Assembly (NCBI GenBank): GCA_038049695.1
Contig: CP142451.1
Coordinates: 43,969,001-44,033,000, forward strand
DNA from: Cinnamomum chago
Taxonomy: Eukaryota; Streptophyta; Magnoliopsida; Laurales; Lauraceae
Length of the DNA: 64,000 nucleotides
Direction: 5' to 3'
Shown: positions 12,901 to 25,455 of the stretch, piece after piece
How positions within the stretch are numbered: the stretch's first letter is position 1
How the letters are laid out: every line of letters begins with the position of its first letter
Position numbers and translations under genes: made by a program
Notes under the pieces: model-generated
Databases searched by the model: none
Told to the model about the DNA's origin: nothing
The model's input: only the letters and a program-made list of their open reading frames with translations

Positions 12901-12972
12901 TAACTAAACCCACTTAGGACTAAACACATACTAATCGCACACTGATCGAATGGTCTGGGTCGGGGTCTAACA
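9972..12972 (-). mobile_element. Solo LTR, E family (Tekay-type), 3001 bp, inside copia gag
   Basis: On the minus strand it starts TGTTAGACCC and ends GGGTCGCGACA. It is flanked by the 5-bp duplication ggacc (9967-9971 and 12973-12977). It matches the E LTRs at 50412-53269 and 58124-61003 in reverse orientation across the whole length. That includes the block of repeated gctagccg/gctgaccg motifs (about 11340-11775 here) and a TATA-like tatataaa on the minus strand near 10694-10701. No internal region remains. Confidence 0.93.
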
Positions 12973-14005
12973 GGACCAAAGACAATGAGGTGGCCAGATA
13001 TTTTATACAGGCATCCATGTCTAGTGTTTTACAACACCAACATCAATCCAATAAGTCAGCATACGATATTATATCGAACTTAAATGAGATGTTTGCGGAC
13101 CTGCTAGGCAAGCTGCTATGAAGGTGCTGATAAGCACTAAGATGGTTGAGGGAACCCCAGTATAAAAACATTTGTTGAAAATGAGTCTCGCACTGAATGA
13201 GTTAGATGTACTGGGTGTTACGATTGATACAGAATCGCAAATCGACATGATCCTTCAGTCACTACCAGATTCTTTCAATCATTTCGAGATCAATTATAAT
13301 AAATTGGAAATGACCATAGTTGAGCTGTCTCGCCAGCTGGTAGTGACTGAGGAAATCATGAAGAAAGAGCAAAATCCCCTCTTGACAGAAAAGTCATTTG
13401 CTAGGACCAAGCCGAAAGGCAAAGACCGAGATAGCAAAAAGAAATCAGTCATCAAGGGTCCTAAGGTGGAGAATGGTTATACTTGTAGTATGGCCAAGGC
13501 TAAGGGTACGGGAGTAAAAGGAAAGTGTTTCCCTTATGGTAAGACAAGACATTGGAAAAGGAATTGTCCAGATCATCTGTCTAAGAAGAAGACCTCAGGT
13601 ATGATTGAGTCACTTATTTCTGAAGTTAGTTTTGCAACTGGTACTTCAGAATCTTGGTGTATGGACTCCGGGGCAACTAATCACATATGTAATTCGTTGC
13701 AGGAGTTCAGGGAAACTAGGAGGCTCAGTGACGGAGAAATCATTGTTAACCTAGGATCTAACGCTAAGGCAGATGTTGTTTCAGTGGGAGTTATTACATT
13801 ATGTTTTTCAAATATTAAATTGGTTTTGTCAGACCCCTTATATGTACCATCTTTACGGCGGAATTTAATTTCAGTTTCTAGTTTGGTGAATAAAAGTTAT
13901 TCCATTACTTTTGGTACTGAAGTTGTCATAAAGAGGAATGGTACTTTTATATGTTCTGGCAAGGTAACCAATGAGCTATTATTTGTTAACTCCTACAATA
14001 TATGA
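12973..14005 (+). pseudogene. Copia A gag C-terminus, zinc knuckle and protease
   Basis: The frame resumes the gag interrupted at 9971. A short block to about 13115 ends in a stop, and a 277-codon frame then starts at 13172. It contains the gag helix region (DMILQSLPDSFNHF), a CCHC-like knuckle (CFPYGKTRHWKRNC) in which the second Cys has become Tyr, and the aspartic protease motif MDSGATNHIC. In the family this polyprotein makes the particle coat and releases the mature enzymes. The loss of one zinc ligand and the upstream breaks mean this copy is dead. Confidence 0.85.
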
Positions 14006-14790
14006 GATACATGACACTGAAACAATTAATAGACCATCAATAAAGAGGAAGTCACCTTCATCTAATCCAACAAAACTTTGGCACTTGAGGCTAGGTCATA
14101 TGAACCTAAACAGGATTGGCAGGCTAGTGAAAGATGGTATCTTGCCTTCATTGGTGGTAGAACCAATGCCTGTCTGCGAGTCCTGTCTGGAAGGCAAAAT
14201 GACCAAAAGACCCTTTTCATCTAAAGGCAATAGGGCCAAAGATTTATTGAAATTAGTGCATACTGATGTGTGTGGACCCATTAATGTCAGGGTCAGAGGA
14301 GGATATGAGTATTTCATCACTTTCATAGATGATTACTCAAGATATGGATACATATACCTTATGCACCGCAAGTCCGAGGCTTTTGAAAAGTTCCAAGAGT
14401 TTCGAGCAGAAGCGGAAAAATAATTAGGTAAAAGTATCAAGACTCTTCGATCAGATGCTGATTTTATGGGATATTTATCAGAAAATGGGATTCTATCCCA
14501 GTTGTTTGCTCCTGGTATGCCTCAATAGAAAGAAAGAATATGACTCTTTTAGATATGATTAAGTCTATGCCGAGTTTCTCAGGATTACCTATATCATTTT
14601 GGGGATACGCTTTGGATACTGCAATGTACATACTAAACCTCGTACCATCTAAGTCTGTACCTAAGACTCTCTGGGAGTTGTGGTCCGGGCGAAAGCCTAG
14701 TCTACAACATTTACACATTTGAGGTTGTTCGGCATACGTGCTAAAGGTTAAGACGAATAAGTTGGAAACGAAGTCGGAAGTGTGCACGTT
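13971..14790 (+). pseudogene. Copia A integrase fragments
   Basis: The frame at 13971-14423 holds the GAG-pre-integrase module (LWHLRLGHMN, CESCLEGKM; H, H, C and C ligands visible) and the first catalytic block of integrase (HTDVCGPINV, FIDDYSRYGYIYLM). A stop follows at 14421, and stops and frame changes affect the D-N-E region. A further piece at 14540-14722 carries the [13 protein letters not shown] block. The frame overlaps the gag-protease frame by 35 bases, a frameshift relative to the single ORF usual in Ty1/copia. Confidence 0.85.
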
Positions 14791-16438
14791 TGTAAGATAT
14801 CCTAAAGGAACTAAAGGATGGTTATTCTATAGTCCCAGAGAGTAGAAAGTGCTGGTGAGCACTAATGCGGTTTTTCTGTAGGAAGATTATATGATGGACC
14901 GAAAATCTTTAGAATAAGGTGATCTTGGAAGAAATTCAAGAGCAAACAATTCCAAATCCAAGTATGACTGAACTTGAGGAAGAACCGCCCTTACCGGACC
15001 CAGTAGTTACACCAGTGCCTCGTCGTAGTGGGAGGATTATCAGAACCCCTGACAGGTTCTTGTTCTTGGGAGAGTCTTACGAGGCAGTCCCGGAAGAACC
15101 GGAACAAGATCCCTGTAACTATGATGAAGCAATTAATGACATAGATTCGGGACGTTGGCAAGATGCTATGAAAGTTGAGATGGAGTCTATGTACCCCAAC
15201 CAGGTCTGAACACCTGTGGACTTGCCTACCAATATTAAACTTATTGGGTGCAAGTGAGTCTACAAGAGAAAGAGAGGACTAGATGAAAGAGTTGAGACCT
15301 TTAAAAGTCAGGCTTGTTGCGAAAGGATATACTAAAAAAGAAGATATTAATTATGAGGAAACCTTCTCGCCGGTAGCCATGCTCAAGTCCATCCGGATAC
15401 TCTTATCCATTGCGGCTCATCTCGATTACGAGATTTGGCAAATGGATGTCAAGACGGCGTTTCTCAACGGCCATCTTAAGGAAGACATCTATATGGTGCA
15501 GCCAGACGGTTTTGTAGCTACAAACCAAGAGCAAAGAGTTTGCAAGATGCAGAAGTCTATTTATGGATTGAAGCATGCATCCCGAAGCTGGAACATCCGT
15601 TTTGACTAGGCAATCAAGTCATTTGGTTTTTGTCAAAAACGGATGAGTCATGAGTGTATATGAAAAGTGAAGGAGGCAGGGTAATTTTTCTGGTCGACGA
15701 CATCCTTCTCCTAGAGAGTGATATAAGGATGTTGTCAACAGTAAAAGTTTAGTTGGCTAATACTTTTGATATGAAGGACTTGGGAGAAGCCAGCCACATC
15801 CTAGGGATCAAACTCTATTGAGACCGGAAAAATAGGATGGTAGGCTTATCCCAATATGTGTACATAGATGAGGTGCTGGTACGGTTAGCTATGCTTAGTA
15901 CTAGACCGGATATCTATCACACAGTGAGCCTAGTCAGCAAATATCAGTCTAACCTAGGACCTGAACATTGGACTGTTGTAAAATGTATTCTCAAATACTT
16001 GAGAAGGACTAGAGATTACATATATAGCAGTGATGAATTGATTCTAGTCGGGTACATAGATTCTTACTTCATGTCAGATAAGGATTTCAGGAAATCAACT
16101 TTTGGGTATGTATTTATGCTGTAGCTGCTTGAGAAGCAGATTGGCTCAAAAGATTCCTTATGGAACTTGGAGTGGTACTTTTGGCAGGACAGCCGCTCAC
16201 ATTTTACCGTGAAAACAGCAGGCAGTCGATAAGTCCAAGGAACCCAGGAGCCAAAAACACATACAATGGAAGTAACACAAGGTCAGAGAGATTGTCCAGA
16301 GAGGTGATACTACTATCACCTAGATAGACTCTGCAGACAATCTGGGAGATCCTTTTACTAAGCCTTTGACTACCAAAGTCTTTGTGTAGCATGTAGACGG
16401 GATGGGCATGAGATGCAACCCTAACTGGCATTGAGCCC
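14791..16438 (+). pseudogene. Copia A reverse transcriptase and RNase H fragments
   Basis: Several open pieces follow the copia order. The connection region is at about 14919-15209. RT blocks at 15283-15609 include [20 protein letters not shown] and [21 protein letters not shown] degenerate catalytic block FLVDDILL, in place of the usual YVDD, lies near 15690. RNase H pieces are at 15837-16124. In-frame stops and shifts occur at least at about 15210, 15607, 15822 and 16122. The gene order protease, integrase, RT and RNase H identifies Ty1/copia. Confidence 0.85.
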
Positions 16439-16449
16439 AAGTGGGAGAT
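16439..16449 (+). other. Polypurine tract of copia A
   Basis: The purine-rich aagtgggagat directly precedes the TGTTAG of the 3' LTR, where plus-strand DNA synthesis is primed. Confidence 0.75.
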
Positions 16450-18050
16450 TGTTAGAATGTATGGACTCAATCCATCAGTTGATGTAATAAATTGATTAAT
16501 TTCTTTATTTATCAATAAAATCATGCTTTCCTTTCAAGAGATGAATGGTGTTTTATTACTTAATGAGCATGACCAATGCATATGACATAATAGTTCATGA
16601 GATGAACCGGGTCCCATTAGTATATTAGATGTGATATATGTATATGGGTGAGATCCACATACGAGAGATATGTGTCACAAATCTTATACTAAAAAATATC
16701 TTCACAACCAGTGATGAGACTGAGCATCTCATCTGATAAGGTTGCAGTACCTTGATCACTATGAGATAGTGTGATTTGTCTCGATCATCAGAATGTAAGA
16801 TTCTGGATCATAGTGCTGGTATATTGGATGTATTGAAGAACCATGAGAAACACCTTTTGAATACTGTCTCGATTTAAGGACTGCTCTCATAATTCACTAG
16901 CAATAGGCTCTCAATACTGAGACATTGATGAACTCAAGTTTCTGTCTATTCATTTGCTTTGAGTCACCAATGAGTGAGGCCAACTGTAGGTCAACACTTC
17001 GGTGTCTTGAGTACATGGTAGTAGGACTGTGGGAACATCCAATGGTCAAGATAGAATCTATCTATATTATCCCCTTGTGCCAATTAATGGATTTATCATT
17101 AGTAAGTGCGCACCCATCTCGATTAAGAGTTAATTGGATGGTACTGATGATCACTGTGATTAATTGGGGCTCAATGATAATAAGATGTGGATCTAAGATT
17201 GGATGGGATAGATTTAATCCAATTGATCAATGGATAATGATGGAGGGGCCTACTTATGGTAATGTGAAAGTTTAGGGTCTTCATTGTAATTTATTCCTAA
17301 GACTGGAGTGCAATTGCATTTATATTGTGGTGTTATTTGCAATTAACTATGGGCCCGGATTGCACATGAGATGTGGGGTCGCGGTGTCCCAGTTGGAGCC
17401 AACTTTCTAAGGAATCCCTAGTGGTCCCCACGCTAGCCTAAGTTATTAGATACTAATCGTACTTGAACTCCAAAAGGAAGGAATTAGAAAGTTACTATTT
17501 CTACTTGAAGTTGGACTTCTAATAGTAGTAATAGTAAGCTACTAATTTGTGTGGAAGTGTGACTTCTAATGCAATTAGTCAGAGAGTTATAAGAGGAGCC
17601 TTGAGGACTTTAAATAGAGATGAACACACCCTTGGATGTCCACTAATAGTATTGGACGTCCAAAGCCTTCAAGTGCAAGAGTTGCACATCTTTCCTCTTC
17701 CTCTCTCTCTCTCTTCTAGTTCCTTGAAGTTGCTAGTAGGATTTTCTCTTGGAGATTCCACCCATCTTCTTGAGAAAAGAGATTTGATAGAGGGTCATAG
17801 CGTGGAAGATTAATATGTCCCAGAGATTCGTGTCTGATACGTGAAAGAGTTTCATCATCAAAGAAAGACATAACTTCTCCATTAGAGCACAATCGGGCTC
17901 CTAAGGTATAATCTACGTCCGTGCATGTTGTAGATCTTATGGATGCTTGTTGGCTGCTGTTCTATCTTCTAGATACATTTATTTACTGATCATGATGGCT
18001 GAGATTGAGGACATGGATCCTGAATTGGATTTTATAGCATTCTGGATAGT
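16450..18050 (+). mobile_element. Copia A 3' LTR (copy 2)
   Basis: The LTR begins TGTTAGAATG right after the polypurine tract. It is the uninterrupted version of the LTR at 1445-5645 and shows the empty site for the solo LTR inserted there. A TATA-like tttaaatag lies at 17609-17617 and a short CT tract at about 17700-17715. The 3' border is uncertain. Both copies continue through ggatagtt into B LTR sequence, and copy 2 has about 20 extra bases near 18060 that copy 1 lacks. Confidence 0.75.
17609..17617 (+). promoter_or_regulatory. TATA-like box in copia A 3' LTR
   Basis: The sequence tttaaatag is conserved at the same place in the other LTR copy (2582-2590), ahead of the CT-rich leader. Confidence 0.35.
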
Positions 18051-18158
18051 TAATCCCCGAGTCAAGTGGGTCAAAGGTTTTGAAAATATATCCACGAGGC
18101 CCACCTACTTCCAACACTAATAATACATTCAATCATTTTCTTCTCAACCATAATCAAC

Positions 18159-18203
<45 letters not shown>

Positions 18204-19377
18204 CCACAATCACAAGGGTTCATTTAAACCACAAACAAGTAATAAATGAAAGGCTATAAATGCAATGTTTCAAAAGTCAAACAACCAACCAACTTATTCA
18301 TGTGCATTTATTTCAAAAATTATGTAAATCAAGAATAGTATGAATAGAAATGACAAAATCAACACATTTCTCATAAAACCATATAATGCTCAAATACCCA
18401 ATCATCCACTTTCCTTAGGTCCAAGCTTAGTAAAAAACAAGCTCTAATCACTTCCAATCCAAGATTCCAAGCTACACACAAAAACCCCCAAAAACAAACC
18501 CTAAATGGGTCAAAACAAGGAACGAGAAGAAGAAAGCTTACAATAATGGAGATGGAACTTCTTCAAGGCTAGAGGAAACCCAAATCTAAGAGATTAGGGA
18601 GGAAGCTTACTTGTAGGTTCTCCAAATAGACAAGGTGAGCTCAAAGGGAGTCTTGAAATGGAAGGTTCTCTCTCAAAATGATATCAAGAAGAAACTTTAG
18701 TAGAGAGGAAAGGAATGGTGATCTCTATTTAGCTATTGGTGCAAGATTGATAGAGGCATTGGAGATGGGAGAGCAAGAAGCTAGAAAGAAAGAGTAAAAC
18801 CCTAGATGGGTGAGGCTTTTGTGCTAGAAAAAGGAGAAGGGAAAAGAAGCAAAAGAATTGTGTTTGTATACAAGTCAAGAGTGGGCTCCACCACTTGAAA
18901 TCTTTGTGGGCTTAAATCATGGTGTTCGGGGCTTCGAACGAATTCGACGAAGAAGAGAAAAGTGATCGTTGAAATATCTAGTTTCCAAAAAGCATATGTT
19001 TCAAGGGTTTTGGGGATATCAAATTTTAGTTACAAATTTATTGTAAAAAGACTGTTTTTCCCTCAATGCTAGGAAAGTCGGGTTTCGGGATTCTGGACGG
19101 GAACAAGATCAACATAAAAGTTGAAGAGATTAATGAGATGAGTAAAACGGGGTTAAAACACAAATCACTGGAATCTTGGATAATCCCCCAAGTACACGTA
19201 AAGTTAAAAAAAAAGGAACCCTCAAAGGGTCCCACTAATCATAAAGGCACTCAAAATTTGCCAAGGTTATAACAAAGCTATTCTAGTCCCAACATAACCA
19301 AAGTTCACTAATCATGCTTAGAACTAAAACATGACTTAATTAATACTTATCGAGGTCTCTCGGGTCAGGGTCTTACA
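18051..19377 (-). mobile_element. Element B 3' LTR, proximal segment
   Basis: On the minus strand the LTR starts TGTAAGACCC at 19377, immediately after the polypurine tract of B. It runs left to the copia insertion at about 18050. It aligns with the first half of the solo LTR at 2726-5321. A (GA)n tract lies at 18162-18200. The rest of this LTR is at 25-1440. Confidence 0.8.
18162..18200 (+). repeat. (GA)n microsatellite
   Basis: A GA tract of about 19 units, shorter than the homologous tract at 5727-5784. Confidence 0.95.
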
Positions 19378-19390
19378 TCCTCCACCCCTT
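19378..19390 (-). other. Polypurine tract of element B
   Basis: The minus strand reads aaggggtggagga directly before the LTR start TGTAAG. The same tract precedes the E LTRs at 58111-58123 and 62896-62908. Confidence 0.85.
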
Positions 19391-22300
19391 AGGGCATTTG
19401 GTCCACCAAATGAAATACACAACTCACCTCTGGTAGTAGATGTGGATACTTTTTCTACACTTGATCTCGCAATTCTCATGTTGCCTTTTCCGGTCCATGA
19501 TTCTCGCAAAGCACTTTCACCCAGTGAATAGTCCGTGTCCTCAACTCTTGTTCTTTCGTATCGATGATCTAAACAGGCTTCTCCACATAGGTAGCATCCT
19601 CTCGAATTTCCAAAGGTTCATGTCGGAGTACATGCAAAGGGTCGGGGATGTACTTCTTCAACATAGACACATGGAAGACGTTGTGTACGCCGGATAGTTC
19701 GGGTGGTAAGGCTAATCTATAAGCCAAGTCACCAATCTTGCTTACAATGTCGTATGGTCCAATGTATCTCCGTGATATCTTGCCTTTGTGCCCAAATCTC
19801 AATGTTCCCCTCGTATGTGACACTTTCAAGAAAACCTTGTCTCCTTCTTTGAACTGTAAATCCCTTCTATGAGATTCTGCATAGCTTTTCTGTCTACTCC
19901 GGACTACTTTTAGACGTTCTTGAATTAACTTGACTTTATCACTAGTCTCACTCACTATGGTTGATCCATGAAAACTGCGAATTCCGACCTCTTCCCAACA
20001 TACAGGTGTCCTACACCTTCCGCAATACAAAGCCTCGAGAGGCGTCATTCCAATGCTTGAGTGGTAGCTGTTGTTGTAAGCAAACTCACACAATGGTAAT
20101 GTCTCATCCCATTGAGTCTTGAAGTCTAACACACAAGCACGGAGCATATCCTCAATAGTCTGAATGGTTCTATCTGACTGGCCATCTGTCTGCGGGTGAT
20201 AAGCAGTGCTGAATTGTAGTTTCGTACCCATGGATTCATGCAATGTCTTCTAGAATCTCAAGACGAATCTGCTGTCTCTGTCAGATGTAATAGAAACTGG
20301 CTGTCCATGTCGACTGACAACCTCGTTAACAAACAATTCTGCCAAATGTAGCATTTGCATCTTCTTCCCTGTCCTCATAGGAGTGAAATGAGCTGACTTG
20401 GTTGGTGAGTCGGTCAACAATGACCTATATCGCATCGTTGCCTCTGCTGGTCCTCGGTAGTCCTGAAATAAAATCCATAGTAATATGCTCCCATTTCCAT
20501 TCCAGGATCTCTAATGGTTGTAACAACCCTGGAGGCTTCTGATATTCTGCCTTTATCAACTGACAAATCATACAACGGGAGACAAACGTTGCAATCTCTC
20601 TCTTCATGTTATTCCACCAAAATCTGCCCTTCAAATACTGATACATTTTCATACTGCCCGGGTGCATGGAGTACTTCGTATTGTGAGCCTTGGTCATAAT
20701 GTCATTCCTCAAATCTTCAATGTTGGGCACGCATAGACGGTCACGGTAGTACAAAACTCCATCAACAATATGAAAGTCGGGACGGTCTGCTATATGCTCT
20801 GATATCTCTGATATCTTGGCCAACTCTGGATCTTGCAACTGACTATCTTTGATCTTCTGAATGAAGGAAGGCTCTGACACTGACATATTAGCTAACAATA
20901 CACCCTTTCTCAGTGGCTGTTGGTCTATTCTCAACTCTTCAAATTGCTCAAAAATACAAGTGCCACTTAGATTTGCCAGGCATACTGATTTTCTGCTCAA
21001 GGCATCAGTAACTACATTAGCTTTCCCCGGGTGAGACTTGATTGGAAAATCATAATCCTTGATGTATTCCATCCAACTTCTCTGCCTCATGTTCAGTTCC
21101 TTCTGAGAAAACAAATACTGTAGGCTGCGGTGGTCGGAGTGGACTTCGAACTTCTGTCCAAAGAGGCAATGTCTCCACATTTTCAATGCAAAGATGTCCG
21201 CTGCTAACTCAAGATCATGGGTGGCATAGTTCTTCTCATGATCTTTCAACTGCCGGGATCCATAGGCAACAACTTTTCCCTTTTGCATCAACACGCAACC
21301 AAGTCCAACATTCTAAGCATCGATAAAAATTATAAAACCGCCGCTTCCGGATGTAAAGTAAGGATTGGTGTCGTAGTCAGTCTCTTCTTCAGCTCTTGGA
21401 AACTAGCTTCACAATGATTTGTCCACACATACGGGACATTTTTCCTTGTCAACTTCGTCAATGGTGATGTAATCGAAGAAAATCCTTGCATAAACCTTCG
21501 GTAGTAGCCTGCCAATTCCAGAAAACTTCTGATTTCTGTCACATTCTTCGGTCTTTCCCTTTTCACTACTTCCTCAATCTTGGACGGATCTATTAACAAT
21601 CCTTCTTTGTAAATGATGTGCCCCAAAAATGCTACTTGTTCCAGCCAAAATTCACACTTGTTGAGCTTCGCATACAACTGGTTCTCTCTCAAAAGTTGAG
21701 AGAGAACTTTTGAGAAAACTTCTGAAAACTTCTGTCACATTCTGATTAACTTCTGATTCCAAAAATGCCAATTCCAGAAAACTTTTGATTTCTGTCACAT
21801 TCTTCGGTCTTTCCCTTTTCACTACTTCCTCAATCTTGGACGGATCTATTAACAATCCTTCTTTGGAAATGATGTGCCCAAAAAATGCTACTTGTTGCAG
21901 CCAAAATTCACACTTGTTGAGCTTCGCATACAACTGGTTCTCTCTCAAAAGTTGCAGTGCTATCCTCAAGTGTTCTTCATGCTCTTCTTTGGTCTTAAAG
22001 TACACCAAAATGTCATCGATGAACACTACCACAAACTGATCTAGATACTATGCAAATATCTTGTTCATCAACGCCATGAACACTGCCAGTGCATTAGTTA
22101 ACCCAAATGGCATAACCAAGAACTCATAATGGTCATGTCTTGTCTGGAAAGCTACATTCAGTAGATTTGATTATCTAACTCTCAACTGATGGTAACCGGA
22201 TCTCAAGTCAATCTTCAAAAAATATGAAACACCCTGTAACTGATCAAACAGTTCATCTATTCTTGGCAATGGATATTTGTTCTTGATGGTCACTTGATTC

Positions 22301-22689
22301 AATCTTCAGTAATCAATGCACATTCTCATCGAACCATCTTTCTTCTTGACAAACAAGACTGGAGCTCCCCATGGTGAAATGCTCGGTCTCACAAAACCTT
22401 TGTCGAACAACTCATGTAATTATATCTTCAATTCTCCCAATTCCGCCGGAGCCATTCTATATGGTGCAATAGAAATCGGAGTGGTCCCTAGTAACAACTC
22501 AATGGTGAAGTCAATCTCTCTAATGGGTGGCGAACCTGCAATCTCTTTCGGAAAAACATCCGGGAATTTCCAAACAATTGGGATCTCCTCCTCCCCTTGG
22601 GACCGTTTATCCTCCGTGATAAACACCAAATAGGCTTCACATCCACTTTTCAAAAGTCTATCAGCTTTTAACGTTGAGGCAAACCCTGC
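19391..22689 (-). pseudogene. Element B pol: RT, RNase H, integrase and chromodomain (broken)
   Basis: Read on the minus strand, the order is RT (pieces from 22653 down to 21330, including FIDDILVY near 22020), RNase H (21294 downward, [21 protein letters not shown] and [12 protein letters not shown]) and integrase. Integrase shows the H-H-C-C finger and the blocks [10 protein letters not shown] near 20280 and [14 protein letters not shown] near 20190. A GPYDIVSKIGDLAYRL block follows, and a degenerate chromodomain-like tail runs to about 19400. Frames change near 22420, 21700, 21300, 20440 and 20250, and RT carries a 188-bp duplication. It is clearly related to the intact E polyprotein (53431-58155), so B is a dead chromovirus of the Tekay/Del type. 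Confidence 0.88.
21511..21954 (-). repeat. 188-bp direct duplication inside B reverse transcriptase
   Basis: The segments 21511-21698 and 21767-21954 are near-identical direct repeats that encode the same RT block (NQLYAKLNKCEFWL). A 68-bp spacer between them is built from fragments of the neighbourhood (repeated aaaacttctg and tctgtcacattct). The duplication breaks the RT frame. The pattern fits error-prone end joining with templated filler. Confidence 0.85.
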
Positions 22690-24376
22690 CTAAGGATTCC
22701 TCCTCTCTCCCTGAAACAACACTCCTACTGGTGTCTCATCTAATTTGAAAGTAAGGGTCTTATGGAAACAATCCATCGTGGCATAGTACCCTGCCAACCA
22801 ATCCATCCCTAGGATGACATCAAAATCATGCATCTCCAATAAAATGAGATCTACGGTTAAAACCATTTCTCCTATCTGAACTACACAGCTAGGATAAAAG
22901 GATCTACAAATAACTTGTTTACCTACTGGGGTTGCCACAATCAAAATATACTCAAGTTCTCTATCATGCACATCTGTCAAATTTGAAAATGCATGAGACA
23001 ATTCCACAAACAATGAGTGTACCTTCCACTACATTTCCTGCAGCCTCTGTGTCAACTCTATTGACGGCATAGATTTGTCCTCGCTGCTGTGGCCTGTTCC
23101 GAACATGTTGTGGCCTCTCTTGTGGGACGTTCCTGTTCAGTTGTGGGGGATGCTGATTATGATTCTATCCCTGTTGACGTGCCTGTTGCTGCTGCTGTGG
23201 TCTATGCTACTGCTGTGGTGCTTGTTGCTGAAGTGGCCTTGCCTGATTTTGGACAACCATTGCATTCTGTGGTGGTACTGGACGTTGTGCTCCCTGCTGC
23301 TGCTGATTATGCCTATTTTGTCTTGGACAGTCCTTCATCTGATGGGTCATAAAACCACATCTGAAACATGCTCCTGAGACTATACGACACTGAGTACTCT
23401 CATGATTCTTCCCACAGTCGATACAAACTGACTGATTATGAACATTCTGATCTGGCCTATGTCTCTTGTGTTGCTGGTTTTTCTGCTGGTAGTTCTACTG
23501 TTGAGGTTGTCCTTTTCCTTGAACTATGAGGATCTTGTTGTGAAACTTCTTAAACTTGTAGGCTCTCTTGATAGCTTCCTCGAAAATGGTAGGTGGCACT
23601 ACACCCGTGGCATCTCTATCAATGATGGGGTTAAGTCCCTCTAGGAACTTGGCATTATTTTTCTCCATCGTGTCCACTAACTCTGGAGCATATTTAGACA
23701 ATCTCTCGAACTTAATGAGGTGTTCGAGGACTGTCATGTTCCCCTGCAAAAGTTGCTGGAATTCCATTGCCTTTTGCCTCTTGACGTGTGTGGGTACATA
23801 TTTGTCATGCAATTGTCTCTTGAAACTAGCCCAAGCCACTGCATCTGCCATGGTTCTGTACTCATCTCTAACTGTCTTCCACCATATGTCTGCTGAACCG
23901 GTAAAGAGAGATGTTGCAAGTTTCACTCGTTCTCCTTCGATGCATTGGAAGACCTTGAAGATGTTCTCTATATGCTCTAACCAGTCATCTGCAGCTAATG
24001 GATCTTTTGTTCCTAGAAACTCTTTTGGAGCTCTCTTTCAAAACCGTTCAAATAATGCGTTCGGGTCATGCTGCCTTTGATTGATGACAATTGTGGGTTG
24101 GGCTTGAACCGGTTTGGGCCTTCTTTGCAATACTTCTAGTAATTACCTCTGCATCTCTGCCAATTCCCTGGCATGGTCTTCATCTTTCTTAAGCATCTGC
24201 TCTTACAATCTAACTTGGTTGTCATTTGCCTGACGTTGTTGGTCAAGCATTGTCTGCATCATCTGCTGGAATTGATTCTGCATGGTGTTATCAACAAAAT
24301 CTTCCTCAACTGGCCCCATATGGTCACTGTTACTCGCGGTGGGATTGCCGTTTATCGGTCTCTTACGAGGTGGCAT
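22690..24376 (-). pseudogene. Element B gag and protease (broken)
   Basis: The gag starts with MPPRKRPINGN at 24376 on the minus strand; the E gag also begins MPPRK. The capsid block is at 23926-23495 (WWKTVRDEYRTMADAVAWASFKRQL, VKRQKAMEFQQLLQG). Two zinc knuckles follow near 23330-23430 (C-D-C-G-K-N-H type and CFRCG...H...C). The protease region at 23013-22690 keeps the downstream GMDWL motif but has lost the segment that carries the catalytic DPGST in E. Stops and shifts separate the pieces. Confidence 0.85.
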
Positions 24377-24520
24377 GATGCTGTAAAACAAGTTGTTAGC
24401 ATATAATAATCAAATAAGGGTCACATATTGCTCACATGATCCTAGCTAACGAAAAGTCTAACGAATCCTCGCCACGTCCTTAGGATTTCTAGTTTCCTTT
24501 AATTGTTTGAAACATGTCTC

Positions 24521-24532
24521 GCTCTGATACCA
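24521..24532 (-). other. Primer-binding site of element B
   Basis: The minus strand reads TGGTATCAGAGC four bases after the LTR end. It is complementary to the 3' end of initiator methionine tRNA, as in many plant LTR elements. Confidence 0.9.
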
Positions 24533-24536
24533 GTTC

Positions 24537-24639
24537 TGTCGCGACCCTAGACCGGGTCCACCGAACTAATCCGGGATCGGGACTAAGTAAGAATTATGAA
24601 AAGATGATGTAAATGAATAAATGGTTGATGCCATAAGGC
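24537..24639 (-). mobile_element. Element B 5' LTR, fragment 1
   Basis: On the minus strand this is the last 103 bases of the LTR, ending GGGTCGCGACA before the primer-binding site. It is interrupted at 24640 by element C and resumes at 46885/46890. Confidence 0.8.
24635..24639 (+). repeat. Target-site duplication of element C, left
   Basis: The 5-bp aaggc recurs at 46885-46889, right after the other end of element C. This confirms a single insertion event into the B LTR. Confidence 0.93.
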
Positions 24640-24884
24640 TGATGGTCCCGGCTTTTGTCTTTTTCCAAAGCTGCCTCCGCCCCGGGGCTGACGGGGTATG
24701 GTGGAGGGAAAAAGGAAAAGCGGGCATCAGTTTTTTTGTACGGGTATGCCAATTTCTCTTTTATACTTGGAATTTAGAAATGGTGATCCGGAGATCCACC
24801 TTCACAAGTAAAAAGGGAAATGAAACTTTTTTCTAGTTTTCCATTGCATACATATTTTAATAAAAGAGACAGTTTTTTTATTTT

Positions 24885-24961
24885 GCCGTAAAAGGCGATT
24901 TTTTGGCATTTATAGCCGATTTTTGGCGTTTATAGCCGATTTGTGGCGTTTATAGCCGATT
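24885..24961 (-). repeat. Short tandem motif in C 3' LTR
   Basis: Three clear units and one degenerate unit of about 23 bp, each holding ggcrtttatagccgattt. The copy in the 5' LTR is at 44663-44740. The core (ggc-g/a-t, six bases, agccgattt) is also the core of the minisatellite at 32061-32752. Confidence 0.8.
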
Positions 24962-25455
24962 TACAATTCTCATCAATAATGAAAGACAAGAGTTGTGGTT
25001 TTTTGTCTCTTTAAAAAAAATACAATTTACAACAGAAAAGTAAGAAAAAGGAATTTAACTTCTCATGCGATTGTGGGAGGGCTCATTCAGATCGATGGTC
25101 GCGAGTCATGTATGGGCTCCGCCATCGTCCTTCAGATGAGAACATAGTGCTTGATTTCTTGGCTTGGCTCCAACCTCAGATTTTTAGAGGATAAGGACCA
25201 AGATAAGGTCCTATATCCGGTAAAAGGCTGAGTAGACGGGCTGAAAAGCCGCATCTTGCCATGTTGGATAGAAGGATAGGTGGTCTTTGAGGGGGGGGTG
25301 GCCCCCCAAGGGGCTTCAATCACCTTGTTGAACTTGTTGCAGCAGAGTTTTCTTGAAGGAGCAGGGTTGTAGAGATTTCTCCAAGGATTTTTGAATGATT
25401 TTCTGGCTCTTTCTGTGTGTGTCCCCCTCTTTTTGAAATGCTTGGAGGGGACTCC

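Noticed and set aside
23075..23377. Hydrophobic plus-strand frame of 100 codons, rich in Leu and Trp
   Set aside because: It is the antisense of a Gln-rich linker in B gag; not a membrane protein gene.
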